Shown here: positions 48,567 through 57,700 of the stretch, piece by piece | Layout of the letters: each line of letters opens with the position of its first letter | Numbering within the stretch: the first letter of the stretch is position 1 | Assembly: GCA_002307315.1 (NCBI GenBank) | Contig: DBTZ01000047.1 | Location: 1 to 64,000, forward strand | Length of the DNA stretch: 64,000 bases | Source of the DNA: Alphaproteobacteria bacterium UBA1303 | GTDB taxonomy: Bacteria > Pseudomonadota > Alphaproteobacteria > Micropepsales > Micropepsaceae | Direction: 5' to 3' | Position numbers and translations under genes: made by a program | Notes under the pieces: generated by a model | Told to the model about the DNA's origin: nothing | What the model saw: only the letters and a program-made list of their open reading frames with translations | The model's database searches: none

Positions 48567-51266
48567 TTACTTCGGCGCCGGGCCTTGGACGACCACCACC
48601 AGATCGTCGGGCCGCAGCCAGGTCTTGAACGCCGTCCGAACTTCCTCTGGCGTGATGGCGATCAGCCGTTTGGCGGCACGGATGTGTTCGTCGTAGGGCA
48701 GGTCATGGTCGAACCGGCCGAGCAGCCCGCCGGCGATGGCGCCGATGCTGGCTTCGCTCAAGGGGATCTGCCGCACTAGCAGCGATTTGGCATCGCGCAA
48801 GGTTTTTTCCGGCACCGGGGTGTCCTGCATCTCCTTGATGTCCTTGACCACGATGGCATTGGCTTGCCCCACCTTATCGGGGTCGCTGCCGTAGGTTACC
48901 GCGTAACGGCCGCGACTGCGTCCGACCGAAAGACGGGAGCCGACGCTGTAGACCAACCCGCTGTTGACCCTAAGGTCGGACAGAAGCTTGGCCGAGAAGA
49001 TGCCGCCACCCAGCACCGCATTGCCCAGTTGCAGCGCATAGTAATCGGGATTTTTGCGGGTCATCGCCAGGGTCTGCGTCAGCGTCACCTCGTCCTGCAC
49101 CTTGGCCGGATTGGGCACGTTGGCGGTCGCCGCCTTGTTGGCCGGAACCGCCGGCGGATCGATGTCAGGCTTGGTTCCTTCCGCCTTCCAGGCGCCGAAA
49201 TACTTTTCCACGATGGCGCGGGCTTTCTCCGGCGTAATGGCGCCGATCACCACGATGGCGGTCGTATCGGGGCGGAAGACCTTCTTGTAATAGGCGAGAA
49301 GATCGTCGCGGGTCAGCGACGCGACGGTTTCCCCGGTGATTTGCCGTAAGGACGGATCGCCCGCCGGATAAAGCGCTTGGTCGGTCGCCCGCTCGGTGAG
49401 GTAATCTGGGCTGGTCAGCCGGCTGGCGAAATACGGCACATATTGCGGCTTGAGCGCCACAAGCGCCGTCTCGGGCAACGCCGGATTCAGTTGATTGTCG
49501 GCCAGAAGCTCCACCGCGCGGTCGAAATCGCCGCTAAGCGCGCTGGCGGAGAAATCGTCGCCTGCCGAAACCGAGGCACCGATCCCATCTACTGCTTTCT
49601 GAAAGGCCAGCCGATCGAGGCCGGTGGTGCCGAACCCCATCAAGGCATCGAGCATCTGTGCCGCGCCTTCCTTGCCGGGGGCTTCTTGTACGGCGGAATT
49701 GCTGCGTATCCGGCCGAAGAGCGAAACCGTATCGCTCACCGAGGTCGGCTGCACGATCAACGTCAGGCCGTTGGGCAAAGTCGAGACGGTAGGCGTCAAG
49801 CTGGCCTCGGGCACCTCCAGCCGGTCGAGCGCCGCTTTGGCCCAGGAAGGCAGCTCCACCGGCGTGGTCTCGCCGGAAGCAAAACTCTCCGGGCCGCCGG
49901 CTTTGCCGCCGCCGGCAACCGGCTGGCCGCCGCCCCTGGAAACCAAGGTCACCGAAATCGCCTGGTCGAGAGTAAGGTACTGGCGCGCCACGCGGTTCAC
50001 GTCGGCGGCGGTGACCTTTTCAATTTGCGCCATTGCCTCGTCGGGCGAGGAAAGCCCGGCCTCGGCCAAGGCATCCGCCCAGCGTGAGGCCAAGCCCTCG
50101 ATCGAATTTTTCTGTTGTTCGGCGGCGCGCCGTTCCTGCAATTTTGCCGCATCCACCAGATCCGCCGGAATGCCGTCCTTCAGCGCCTTGGCAACGATGG
50201 CGCGGACCTCGCCTTGCGCCGCACCGACATCGGCACCGGCCGGGATCGCCACGCCGAGCATGGCGGTGCCCGCCTGCTTCAGCGGCATGTAGGAATAGAA
50301 GGTCGCCAGCGCCCGCCCTTCCGCCACCATGTCGTAGAGTGCGAAACGTTGGCTTTGCAACACGTCGGCCAGCACCTCCAGTGCCGCTTCGTCTTTGCTG
50401 TCGTAGCCGGGCAGACGTAGCGCCAGATAGGCCAGGGTGTAGGGCTGGTCGAAATCGACGTTGACCGCCTCGGCCGCCACCGGCTTGAACGCCATCGCCG
50501 CGCGGGCGGGCAGTTTTTTCGCCTTGAGCGGCCCGAAAATCGCCTTGATCTTGGTCAGGGCGGCCCCAGGATCGACGTTGCCGACCACGATCAGCACCGC
50601 GTTGTTGGGCGCGTACCACCTATCGTGAAACGCCTTAAGGGCGGCGGCGGACGTCTGCTCGAAGCTTTCGCGGGTGCCGAGCGGGGTGTGTTCGTAGGGC
50701 GTGCCGGCAAAAAGGCCGGCGCGCACCCGTTCGTAGGCTTTATAGGAGGGCGAAGAGATGTCGCGCATCACTTCCTGCGAAATCGCGCCGCGTTCTTTCT
50801 CCCAATCCTGTTCGGTGCAATCGATGCCGGTCATGCGCGCCGCCTCGATACGGAGCGCCACGTCGAGATCCTCGGCCGGCACGGTGAAGTAATATTGTGT
50901 CATTCCCTCGCGGGTGTTGGCGTTGTAACGGCCGCCCATCACGCTGCCGATGTTGTCGAGCTGCTGCCGCGAAAGGCCGGGGCTGCCGCGGAACATCATG
51001 TGCTCGACCGCGTGGGCGGTGCCGGGGAACCCCGCCGGCGATTGGTCGGAACCGGCGAAATAGTTCAGCGAAACCGTCGCCACCGGCGCCAGCTTGTTGG
51101 GCACGATCACGATCTTCAGTCCGTTGGGCAGAGTGGCGCGCAGGACCGTGCCGGGGCGCACCGGCGCCTTGGCTTCGACCGATGAAAGCGGCATCAAGCC
51201 GATAAACGCCAGCGTAACACCCGCCAAAAGGCGCACCAACGCCCGCCTGTTCACCGAACGCATCAT
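48567..51266 (-). CDS. M16-family zinc peptidase, two-lobed
   Basis: An 899-residue exported peptidase of the pitrilysin/PqqL type. After a signal peptide (residues 1-33) the first lobe carries the inverted zinc motif H85-A-V-E88-H89 in GTAHAVEHMMFRGSPG and a distal glutamate region (WEKERGAISQEVMRD). The second lobe (from about residue 490, TVSTLPNGLTLIVQPTSVSD) lacks the zinc motif and reads KEGAAQMLDAL there. This is the usual active/inactive pairing that forms the closed chamber. It converges with the Gfo/Idh gene and probably degrades peptides in the periplasm. Confidence 0.92.
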   Translation of the reverse strand: MMRSVNRRALVRLLAGVTLAFIGLMPLSSVEAKAPVRPGTVLRATLPNGLKIVIVPNKLAPVATVSLNYFAGSDQSPAGFPGTAHAVEHMMFRGSPGLSRQQLDNIGSVMGGRYNANTREGMTQYYFTVPAEDLDVALRIEAARMTGIDCTEQDWEKERGAISQEVMRDISSPSYKAYERVRAGLFAGTPYEHTPLGTRESFEQTSAAALKAFHDRWYAPNNAVLIVVGNVDPGAALTKIKAIFGPLKAKKLPARAAMAFKPVAAEAVNVDFDQPYTLAYLALRLPGYDSKDEAALEVLADVLQSQRFALYDMVAEGRALATFYSYMPLKQAGTAMLGVAIPAGADVGAAQGEVRAIVAKALKDGIPADLVDAAKLQERRAAEQQKNSIEGLASRWADALAEAGLSSPDEAMAQIEKVTAADVNRVARQYLTLDQAISVTLVSRGGGQPVAGGGKAGGPESFASGETTPVELPSWAKAALDRLEVPEASLTPTVSTLPNGLTLIVQPTSVSDTVSLFGRIRSNSAVQEAPGKEGAAQMLDALMGFGTTGLDRLAFQKAVDGIGASVSAGDDFSASALSGDFDRAVELLADNQLNPALPETALVALKPQYVPYFASRLTSPDYLTERATDQALYPAGDPSLRQITGETVASLTRDDLLAYYKKVFRPDTTAIVVIGAITPEKARAIVEKYFGAWKAEGTKPDIDPPAVPANKAATANVPNPAKVQDEVTLTQTLAMTRKNPDYYALQLGNAVLGGGIFSAKLLSDLRVNSGLVYSVGSRLSVGRSRGRYAVTYGSDPDKVGQANAIVVKDIKEMQDTPVPEKTLRDAKSLLVRQIPLSEASIGAIAGGLLGRFDHDLPYDEHIRAAKRLIAITPEEVRTAFKTWLRPDDLVVVVQGPAPK

Positions 51267-51313
51267 CCGTCCAATCCTCTTGCCGACGAAAAATCCTCGT
51301 ATCGAGGCACACT

Positions 51314-51348
51314 AAATCAAAACGGAAGGGATATGAAAATCCCTTCCG
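51314..51348 (-). terminator. Intrinsic terminator after the sqr-DUF2892 pair
   Basis: A 10-bp stem, CGGAAGGGAT (51323-51332) with ATCCCTTCCG (51339-51348) and a 6-nt loop, is followed on the minus strand by TTTTGATTT. It lies 34 bp after the small membrane-protein stop. Confidence 0.88.
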
Positions 51349-51381
51349 CCCCGATTGTCGGCCGTTACGATTAATGTCCGT

Positions 51382-51585
51382 TCATTCGAAGGCATTGCCG
51401 GGCTTGATGCCGAATTTCTTGAGAATGATCGCCGCCGGGCAAAAGCGCGTGAAGCTCGCCTGCAGCAGATTGAGGCCGACGAAGACAGACAACAGCAGCC
51501 ACAACGGGTGGACGAAATACCCCAGTGCGAGACCGGTCAGATTCAGGGTGCCGGCAAAAAGCAAGACAATGCGGTCGATGTTCAT
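51382..51585 (-). CDS. DUF2892-family small inner-membrane protein
   Basis: A 67-residue protein with two hydrophobic segments (IVLLFAGTLNLTGLALGYF and WLLLSVFVGLNLLQASFT) and a conserved-looking FCPAAIILKKFG tail with one cysteine. This matches DUF2892 and the membrane part of YgaP, in which the domain is fused to a rhodanese. Here the rhodanese is a separate gene (53389-53703) across the promoter. A strong AAGGAG site precedes the ATG, only 4 bp after the SQR stop. Likely role: membrane partner in sulfane-sulfur handling, inferred from YgaP and context. Confidence 0.85.
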   Translation of the reverse strand: MNIDRIVLLFAGTLNLTGLALGYFVHPLWLLLSVFVGLNLLQASFTRFCPAAIILKKFGIKPGNAFE

Positions 51586-51588
51586 GAT

Positions 51589-52878
51589 TTACTCCTTTTT
51601 GTTTTTGTTGCGGACGATCTTACGAATGCCAAGCAGTTCCAATCCCCAGCGCTCGTAGAAGGGTTCGCCCTCGCCGGTGCGGATCTTGCGCAGAAAATAT
51701 TTCTCGAACGCAATCTTGGCAAAATGCACCCATTTGCCCTTCGACGACCAATTGAGGTTGCGCGGCGGAATCTGCGGTTCGGCGACGAAGGCGATGCCGC
51801 CGTCGCCGAAATCGGCAAGACAAATGGCGTTCCAGGTGGCTTCGGTATCGGGAGGCGTGCCCCGCAGAAGCGCACCGATGTTGCGGGCGGTGGCGGTGAC
51901 CATCGATTCGATCATAAAGCCGGTTTTGGGCACGCCGACCGGAACGGAATATTGGGCAATGGGGGGGATCGCCACGCACACGCCGATGGCGAAAATGTTG
52001 GGATATTTCGGGTTGCGCTGATGCTTGTCCGCCAGAACAAAGCCCTTGGGATTGGTCAAACCCTCGATGCCGAACACCGCTTTGACCCCGCGGAAGGCCG
52101 GCAGCATCATCGAATAGCCGAACGGCAGTTCATGGGTTTTCCTTACCGCGCCGTCTTCGCCGACCTCTTCGACAATCATCTTGCCGGGAACGACCGCCTT
52201 TACCCGCGCCGAGACGATCCATTTAATGGTGCGTTCGCGGAACAGGCTTTCCAACAGCCCCTTGGTGTCGCCGACGCCGTCGAGACCGAGATGGCCGATA
52301 TAGGGTTCCGAGGTGACGAAGGTCATCGGAACCTTGCAGCGCAGTTTACGGCGCCGCAGTTCGGTCTCCAGGATGAGGGCGAATTCATAGGCCGGGCCGA
52401 AACACGAAGCGCCTTGCACGGCGCCGACCACAATGGGGCCGGGATTTTCGGCAAACGCCTCGAAGGCATCGTGAGCCTTGAGCGCATGATCGATATGACA
52501 GATCGACTGGGTGTGTCCCTTCGGTCCCAACCCCTCGATCTCGTCGAACGCCAGCTCCGGACCGGTGGCGACGACCAGATAGTCGTAGGGAACGAAGGTG
52601 CCGTTGTTGAGTTCGATCCGATTCGAATCCGGATGCAGCCGTTTGGCCCCTTGGGGAAGAAAGCGGATGTTTTTTCTCGCCATTACGTCGGCGAGGTCGA
52701 CGGCGATGTCCTTTGGTGCGCGCCAGCCGATCGCCACCCAGGGGTTCGACGGCACGAAATGATAGCGTTCGCCTTCGCCGATCAACGTCAGGGCATCGTT
52801 TTTCCCGAGTTGCGCGACCAATTCGTAGGCCATAATCGTACCGCTTAAGCCCGCACCCAATACGACGATGTTTGCCAA
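51589..52878 (-). CDS. sqr: Sulfide:quinone oxidoreductase
   Basis: A 429-residue FAD enzyme that oxidises sulfide to sulfane sulfur and passes electrons to the quinone pool. I start it at TTG 52878 because GGGAGG lies 5 nt upstream and the protein then begins MANIVVLGAGLSG, the FAD-binding fold. An ATG 23 codons earlier lacks a ribosome site. Counting from this start, cysteines fall at 127, 159 and 353, the positions I recall for the essential cysteines of Rhodobacter capsulatus SQR. Other landmarks are YDYLVVATGPELAF and NIFAIGVCVAIPP. It shares its promoter region with a SqrR/BigR-type regulator and is followed by a YgaP-like membrane protein. Confidence 0.88.
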   Translation of the reverse strand: MANIVVLGAGLSGTIMAYELVAQLGKNDALTLIGEGERYHFVPSNPWVAIGWRAPKDIAVDLADVMARKNIRFLPQGAKRLHPDSNRIELNNGTFVPYDYLVVATGPELAFDEIEGLGPKGHTQSICHIDHALKAHDAFEAFAENPGPIVVGAVQGASCFGPAYEFALILETELRRRKLRCKVPMTFVTSEPYIGHLGLDGVGDTKGLLESLFRERTIKWIVSARVKAVVPGKMIVEEVGEDGAVRKTHELPFGYSMMLPAFRGVKAVFGIEGLTNPKGFVLADKHQRNPKYPNIFAIGVCVAIPPIAQYSVPVGVPKTGFMIESMVTATARNIGALLRGTPPDTEATWNAICLADFGDGGIAFVAEPQIPPRNLNWSSKGKWVHFAKIAFEKYFLRKIRTGEGEPFYERWGLELLGIRKIVRNKNKKE

Positions 52879-52989
52879 ATGAACCTCCCGGGGTTTTCGA
52901 TCGTTATCGACACGCTTGCGGCCACAGAGATTCAGCGTCTTTGACATTCGGCAATGACAAGCGCGGCGAAGATTTCTTTGCTTCGTCGG

Positions 52990-53023
52990 TTGACATTATA
53001 TATGAATTATCGTATATACGCAA
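52990..53023. promoter_or_regulatory. Overlapping divergent promoters with AT-rich operator region
   Basis: Plus strand: TTGACA (52990-52995), 17 bp, TATATA (53013-53018), start near 53025. Minus strand: TTGCGT (53023-53018), 17 bp, TATAAT (53000-52995), start near 52988. The two promoters occupy the same 34 bp face to face, so one repressor bound over the AT-rich spacer would shut both. The plus start falls on the regulator's ATG, implying a leaderless mRNA; the sqr side would have a leader of about 110 nt. Confidence 0.7.
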
Positions 53024-53025
53024 GT

Positions 53026-53361
53026 ATGAATATAGATGCCGACAAAATGCTCTCCTCCGCCCGCGAAGCGGAGACCGTCCTTAAGGCGCTGGCCAATTGC
53101 CACCGCCTGATGATCCTCTGCCGTCTCGGCGACGGCGAATGCTCGGTCGGCGAACTGGCGCAGGCGTTGGATTTACGCGATTCCACGGTTTCCCAGCACT
53201 TGGCGCTGCTCAGAAAGGACGGCTTGGTCGCCGCCCGCAGGGAGGCGCAGACGGTCTGGTATTCCATCGCCAGCGCGCCGGCAAAGGCGCTGATCGAGAC
53301 GCTGTACCGGATTTACTGCGCCCCGGACCGGCTGTGCGATGCGGGAAAAAAACGGCGTTGA
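53026..53361 (+). CDS. ArsR-family persulfide-sensing repressor (SqrR/BigR-like)
   Basis: A 111-residue winged-helix repressor from the ATG at 53026. The ArsR fold is clear (LKALANCHRLMILCRLGDGE, then LDLRDSTVSQHLALLRKDGL). SqrR and BigR sense reactive sulfur through one cysteine in the second helix and one in the last helix. The equivalents here are C39 (GDGECSV) and C98 or C104 (YRIYCAPDRLC). Two more cysteines, C25 and C32, sit in the dimer region. No ArsR metal-binding motif (CVC) is present. It lies between sqr and the rhodanese/RND genes and should repress both directions until oxidised by persulfide. Confidence 0.88.
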   Translation: MNIDADKMLSSAREAETVLKALANCHRLMILCRLGDGECSVGELAQALDLRDSTVSQHLALLRKDGLVAARREAQTVWYSIASAPAKALIETLYRIYCAPDRLCDAGKKRR

Positions 53362-53388
53362 GGCGCCGCACGGCAAGGAGTTACGGCA

Positions 53389-53703
53389 ATGACGATCGAA
53401 AATATCGAAGCGCACGACCTCGATGCCCTGATCAAGGGCGACCGCGTCCTTCTGATCGACGTGCGCGAGCCTAACGAATACCGCAAGGAACATGTCGCCG
53501 GGGCGGAGCTGTTCCCGCTGTCCGGTTTCAACCCGTCCGCGCTGCCCGATCCGGCCGGACGGAAAGTCGTGTTTATGTGCGCCGGCGGCGTGCGTTCGGT
53601 CAGGGCGCTCGACGCCTGCCGCGCCGCCGGTCTCGACTTCAATGCCCATCTTAAGGGCGGCATCGGCGCCTGGAAGGCGTCGGGCCTGCCGACGGTAAAG
53701 TAA
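53389..53703 (+). CDS. Single-domain rhodanese
   Basis: A 104-residue sulfurtransferase. The active-site cysteine C64 sits in the loop CAGGVRS, after VLLIDVREPNEYRKEHVAGA. It would accept sulfane sulfur, for example from polysulfide made by SQR, and pass it to a thiol acceptor such as glutathione. It lacks a membrane anchor; the DUF2892 protein at 51382 may supply one, as in the fused protein YgaP. A GGAG site precedes the ATG. The gene is 27 bp after the regulator and 11 bp before the RND adaptor. Confidence 0.92.
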   Translation: MTIENIEAHDLDALIKGDRVLLIDVREPNEYRKEHVAGAELFPLSGFNPSALPDPAGRKVVFMCAGGVRSVRALDACRAAGLDFNAHLKGGIGAWKASGLPTVK

Positions 53704-53714
53704 GCGAGGAACCT

Positions 53715-54704
53715 ATGGGGATCATCACCGCGATCCTGGCTTTTTTCGGTCTCTATCACCAACCCACGCTTCCGCCGCCGCCGATCCGGCCGGATTTCGT
53801 CGTCCGCATCGGCGATGTGGCCGACGAAAAGGCGGTGTTCGCCACCGTCGAATCGGTCAGTACGGTGCCGGCGCGCGCCCGCATCGGCGGCACCGTCGCA
53901 ACCTTGGCGGTGAAGCAGGGCGATTGGGTCGAGAAGGGGCAACTGATTGCGCTGGTCGGCGATCCCAAGCTGGCGCTGCAGGCCGGCTCTTATCAGGCGC
54001 AGGTCGGGGCCGCGCGGGCGCAGCTCGGCCAGGCGGCGCTGGAATTCGACCGCGCCAAGCGGCTGATCGCCGCCAACGCCATCTCCAAGAACGATTACGA
54101 CAAAGCGCGCACCGCCTACGACGTGGCGCGTTCCAACGTCGGATCGTTAAGCGCCCAAAAAGCGGTGGTGCTGCAGCAATCGCACGAAGGCCAAGTGCTG
54201 GCGCCCACCGCCGGACGGGTCATCACCGTACCGCTGCTTGCCGGTTCGGTGGTGGTGAACGGCGATACCGTGGCGACGATCGCCGAGCAGAATTTCGTGT
54301 TGCGCCTGAAGGTGCCGGAAACCCATGCCCATCATTTGAAGGCGGGCGATGCGGTGCATTTCGACGGCGCCGACATCGGCTTGTCCGGCCTGCGTTCCGG
54401 CAAGATCTCGCTGATCTACCCCGACATCGAATCCGGTCACGTGGTGATCGATGCGGAGGTTCAGGGCCTGGCCGATTACTTCGTCGGCGAGCGGGTGCGG
54501 GTGTTCGTTCCGGTAGGAAAACGCAAAGCCATTGTCGTGCCTGCCAAGCTGATCGTCACCCGATCGGGCATCGATTACGTCAAATTGCTGTTGAAGGACG
54601 GTTCGACCATCGACGTGCCGGTACAGCGCGGCGCGGCATCGCCTGGCGGCACGCTTGAAATACTATCCGGTCTTATCCCCGGCGATAAGCTGATGCGGCC
54701 ATGA
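53715..54704 (+). CDS. RND periplasmic adaptor in the sulfide-response operon
   Basis: A 329-residue membrane-fusion protein, shorter than the MdtA-like one in this window. One N-terminal hydrophobic segment (IITAILAFFGLYH) and a proline-rich stretch precede the first lipoyl half (ARIGGTVATLAVKQGDWVEK). A short helical hairpin (GAARAQLGQAALEFDRAKRL), the second lipoyl half (LAPTAGRVITVPLLAGSVV) and the beta-barrel follow. It overlaps the permease start by 4 bp. Its place behind a persulfide-type repressor and rhodanese suggests export of a sulfur-related or thiol-stress compound. That is inference. Confidence 0.9.
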   Translation: MGIITAILAFFGLYHQPTLPPPPIRPDFVVRIGDVADEKAVFATVESVSTVPARARIGGTVATLAVKQGDWVEKGQLIALVGDPKLALQAGSYQAQVGAARAQLGQAALEFDRAKRLIAANAISKNDYDKARTAYDVARSNVGSLSAQKAVVLQQSHEGQVLAPTAGRVITVPLLAGSVVVNGDTVATIAEQNFVLRLKVPETHAHHLKAGDAVHFDGADIGLSGLRSGKISLIYPDIESGHVVIDAEVQGLADYFVGERVRVFVPVGKRKAIVVPAKLIVTRSGIDYVKLLLKDGSTIDVPVQRGAASPGGTLEILSGLIPGDKLMRP

Positions 54705-57700
54705 ATTTGGGGCTGTCCGGCAAGCTTACCCGCGCGACGATCAAATCGCCGCTGACCCCGCTGCTGCTGATGGCGGCCGTGGTGTTCGGACTGGTTGCGC
54801 TTAGCGTCATCCCACGCGAAGAAGAACCGCAGATCAGCGTGCCGATGGTGGACATCTCGGTGAAAGCCGATGGCTTGAAAGCCGCCGACGCCGCCGAACT
54901 GATCACCAAGCCGCTCGAGCAGATCGTCAAGGGCATCAACGGCGTCGAGCACGTCTATAGTCAGACCCAGGACGACAAGGTGTTGGTTACCGCCCGCTTC
55001 TTTACCGGCACCAAGGAAGACGACGCGATCTTGCGGGTTCAGGCCAAGATCCGCGCCAATTACGACAAGATGCCGCTCGGCGTGCAGGAGCCTCTGATCG
55101 TCGGGCGCGGCATCAACGACGTGGCGGTGATGGTGTTGACCCTGTCGCCCACGCCCGCCGCCGCGTCGCGCTGGAACGAAAAGGATCTTCACACCCTGGC
55201 CCGGAAGGTTCAGGCGGAATTGACCAAGGTCGACAATGTCGGCCTCACCTATATCCAAGGCGGCGCCGACGACGAAATCAGCGTCGAGCCTGATCCTTCG
55301 AAGTTGGCGCTCTACGGCGTCACCCTGGCGCAGCTCGAAGCCAAACTTGAAGGGGCCAACCGTTCCTTCCTCGCCGGCGGACTTCGCGACGGCGGGCGCA
55401 TGGCCGAAGCGGTGGCGGGCAAGACCCTGTCGGGTGTGCCCGACATCGGGCTTCTTTTGGTCACCACCCGCGACGGCCGGCCGGTCTATGTGCGCGACCT
55501 TGCCAAAATTACCATCGGTCCCAGCCCGGCCGAGCACCACGTCTGGACCTTCAAACGCGCCCACGACTGGCAGATTACACCGGCGGTCAGCATCGCCTTT
55601 GCGAAAAGAGCCGGCGCCAATGCCGTGGTGGTATCCAAACAATTGGTGCAGCGCGCCAATGCCTTGAAAGGCACGTTGATTCCCTCGAATGTCGAAGTCG
55701 AGGTCACCCGCGATTACGGCCTGACCGCCGACGACAAGGCCAACGAATTGCTGTTTCACTTGGGACTGGCCACGATTTCGATCGTTCTTCTGATCGGCTT
55801 CGTTATCGGCTGGAAGGAGGCGTTGGTCACGCTGATCGTGATTCCGACCACGATCCTGCTCACCATGTTCGCGGCCAATCTGATGGGCTACACCATCAAC
55901 CGGGTCAGCCTGTTTGCGCTGATCTTCTCGATCGGCATTCTGGTCGACGACGCCATTGTGGTGGTCGAGAACATCGCCCGCCACTGGGGCATGCACGACG
56001 GACGCAGCCGCATTACCGCCGCCATCGAAGCGGTGGCCGAGGTCGGCAACCCCACCGTCGTGGCGACATTGACGGTAATCGCGGCGCTGCTGCCGATGCT
56101 GTTCGTCTCCGGCATGATGGGCCCCTACATGGCGCCGATTCCGGCCAATGCCTCGGCGGCGATGCTGTTCTCGTTCTTCGTGGCCATGACCATTGCGCCC
56201 TGGGCCTTGCTGAAATTTTCCGGCGGCGAAGGCGCGCATGGCGGCGAAGCCCACGGCGAAGGCAAGATCGGCGCCTTTTATCGCCGCATGGCCTCGCATG
56301 TGGTGAGTTCCAAACATAACGCCAAGCGCTTTCTTGCCTATGTCGTTATCGCCACCGTGCTGGTCTGCCTGTTGTTCGCGACCAAATCCGTCACCGTCAA
56401 GCTTTTGCCGTTCGACAACAAATCCGAACTCGAAGTCATGGTCGACCTGCCCGAGGGGGCCACAATCGAGGACACCGCCCGCGTTTTGTTCGAAGCGGCG
56501 GCCATCACCAAGACTTTGCCTGAAGTAGGTTCGATTCAAGCCTATGCCGGCGTACCGGCACCGTTCAATTTCAACGGCCTGGTTCGCCACAGCTATATGC
56601 GAGAAAATTCCGAGCAGGGCGAGTTGCAAGTCAATCTGGTCGACAAATCCGACCGCAAACGCGCCAGTCACGCCATTGCTCTGGCTTTACGCAACAAACT
56701 GCAAGCCCTGCCGTTGCCTGCAGGCGCCGTGATCAAGGTGGTGGAAGTGCCGCCGGGGCCGCCGGTGATGGCCACCCTTTTGGCCGAAATCTACGGCCCC
56801 GACATTGCAACCCGCCGGCAAGTCGCCGCCCAGACCGAAAAACTTTTCAAACAGGTGCCGTTTATCGTCGATGTCGACAATTCCTACGGCGATCCGCGCC
56901 CTCGTCTTAGAATCACCATCGATCAGGACAAGCTGGAGTATTTCGGCGTCACCGAAAGCGAAGTTTACGACACTATCGGCGCGCTGCTGGGCGGACAAAA
57001 GGTCGGCTATTCCCATCGCGGAATCGACCGCGATCCGATCGAGATCGTCGTGCGGCTGCCCAAAAACGATCTGACCTGGTCGCAGAAGCTCACCGCCACC
57101 CCCGTCGCCGCCAATGCCCAACCGGGCAACAAGGCGGTGGTCGAACTCGGCGACATCGTGACGGTGAGACGCGAACGGGGCAGCCCGGTGCTGTTTCGCC
57201 GCGACGGCCGTTATGCCGACATGGTGACCGGCGAGATGGCCGGCGAATACGAAGCGCCGGTCTACGGCATGGGGGCGGTAAACGGTCTGATCGACAAATA
57301 CGACTGGGGAACCCTGCCCAAACCGAAGGTATTGCTGCACGGCCAACCGAACGACGAAACCCGGCCGTCTTTGTTATGGGACGGCGAATGGGAGGTTACC
57401 TACGTCACCTTCCGCGATATGGGCGCGGCGTTCATGATCGCCATCCTCGGCATCTATGTGCTGGTGGTGGCGCAGTTTGGCTCGTTCAAGCTGCCTTTGG
57501 TGGTCCTGACGCCGATCCCGCTGACCTTGATCGGCATCGTCATCGGCCATTTTCTGTTCGGCGCTCCGTTCACCGCCACCTCGATGATCGGCTTTATCGC
57601 ACTCGCCGGCATCATCGTCCGAAATTCGATCCTGCTGATCGACTTTATCCGCCACGGCAGCCACCAAACGGGCAAACCCTTGCGCGACGTGCTTTTGGAT

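Noticed and set aside
54575..56671. 698-codon minus-strand open frame
   Set aside because: Antisense to the RND permease of the sulfide module; repetitive His/Gly/Asp shadow composition.
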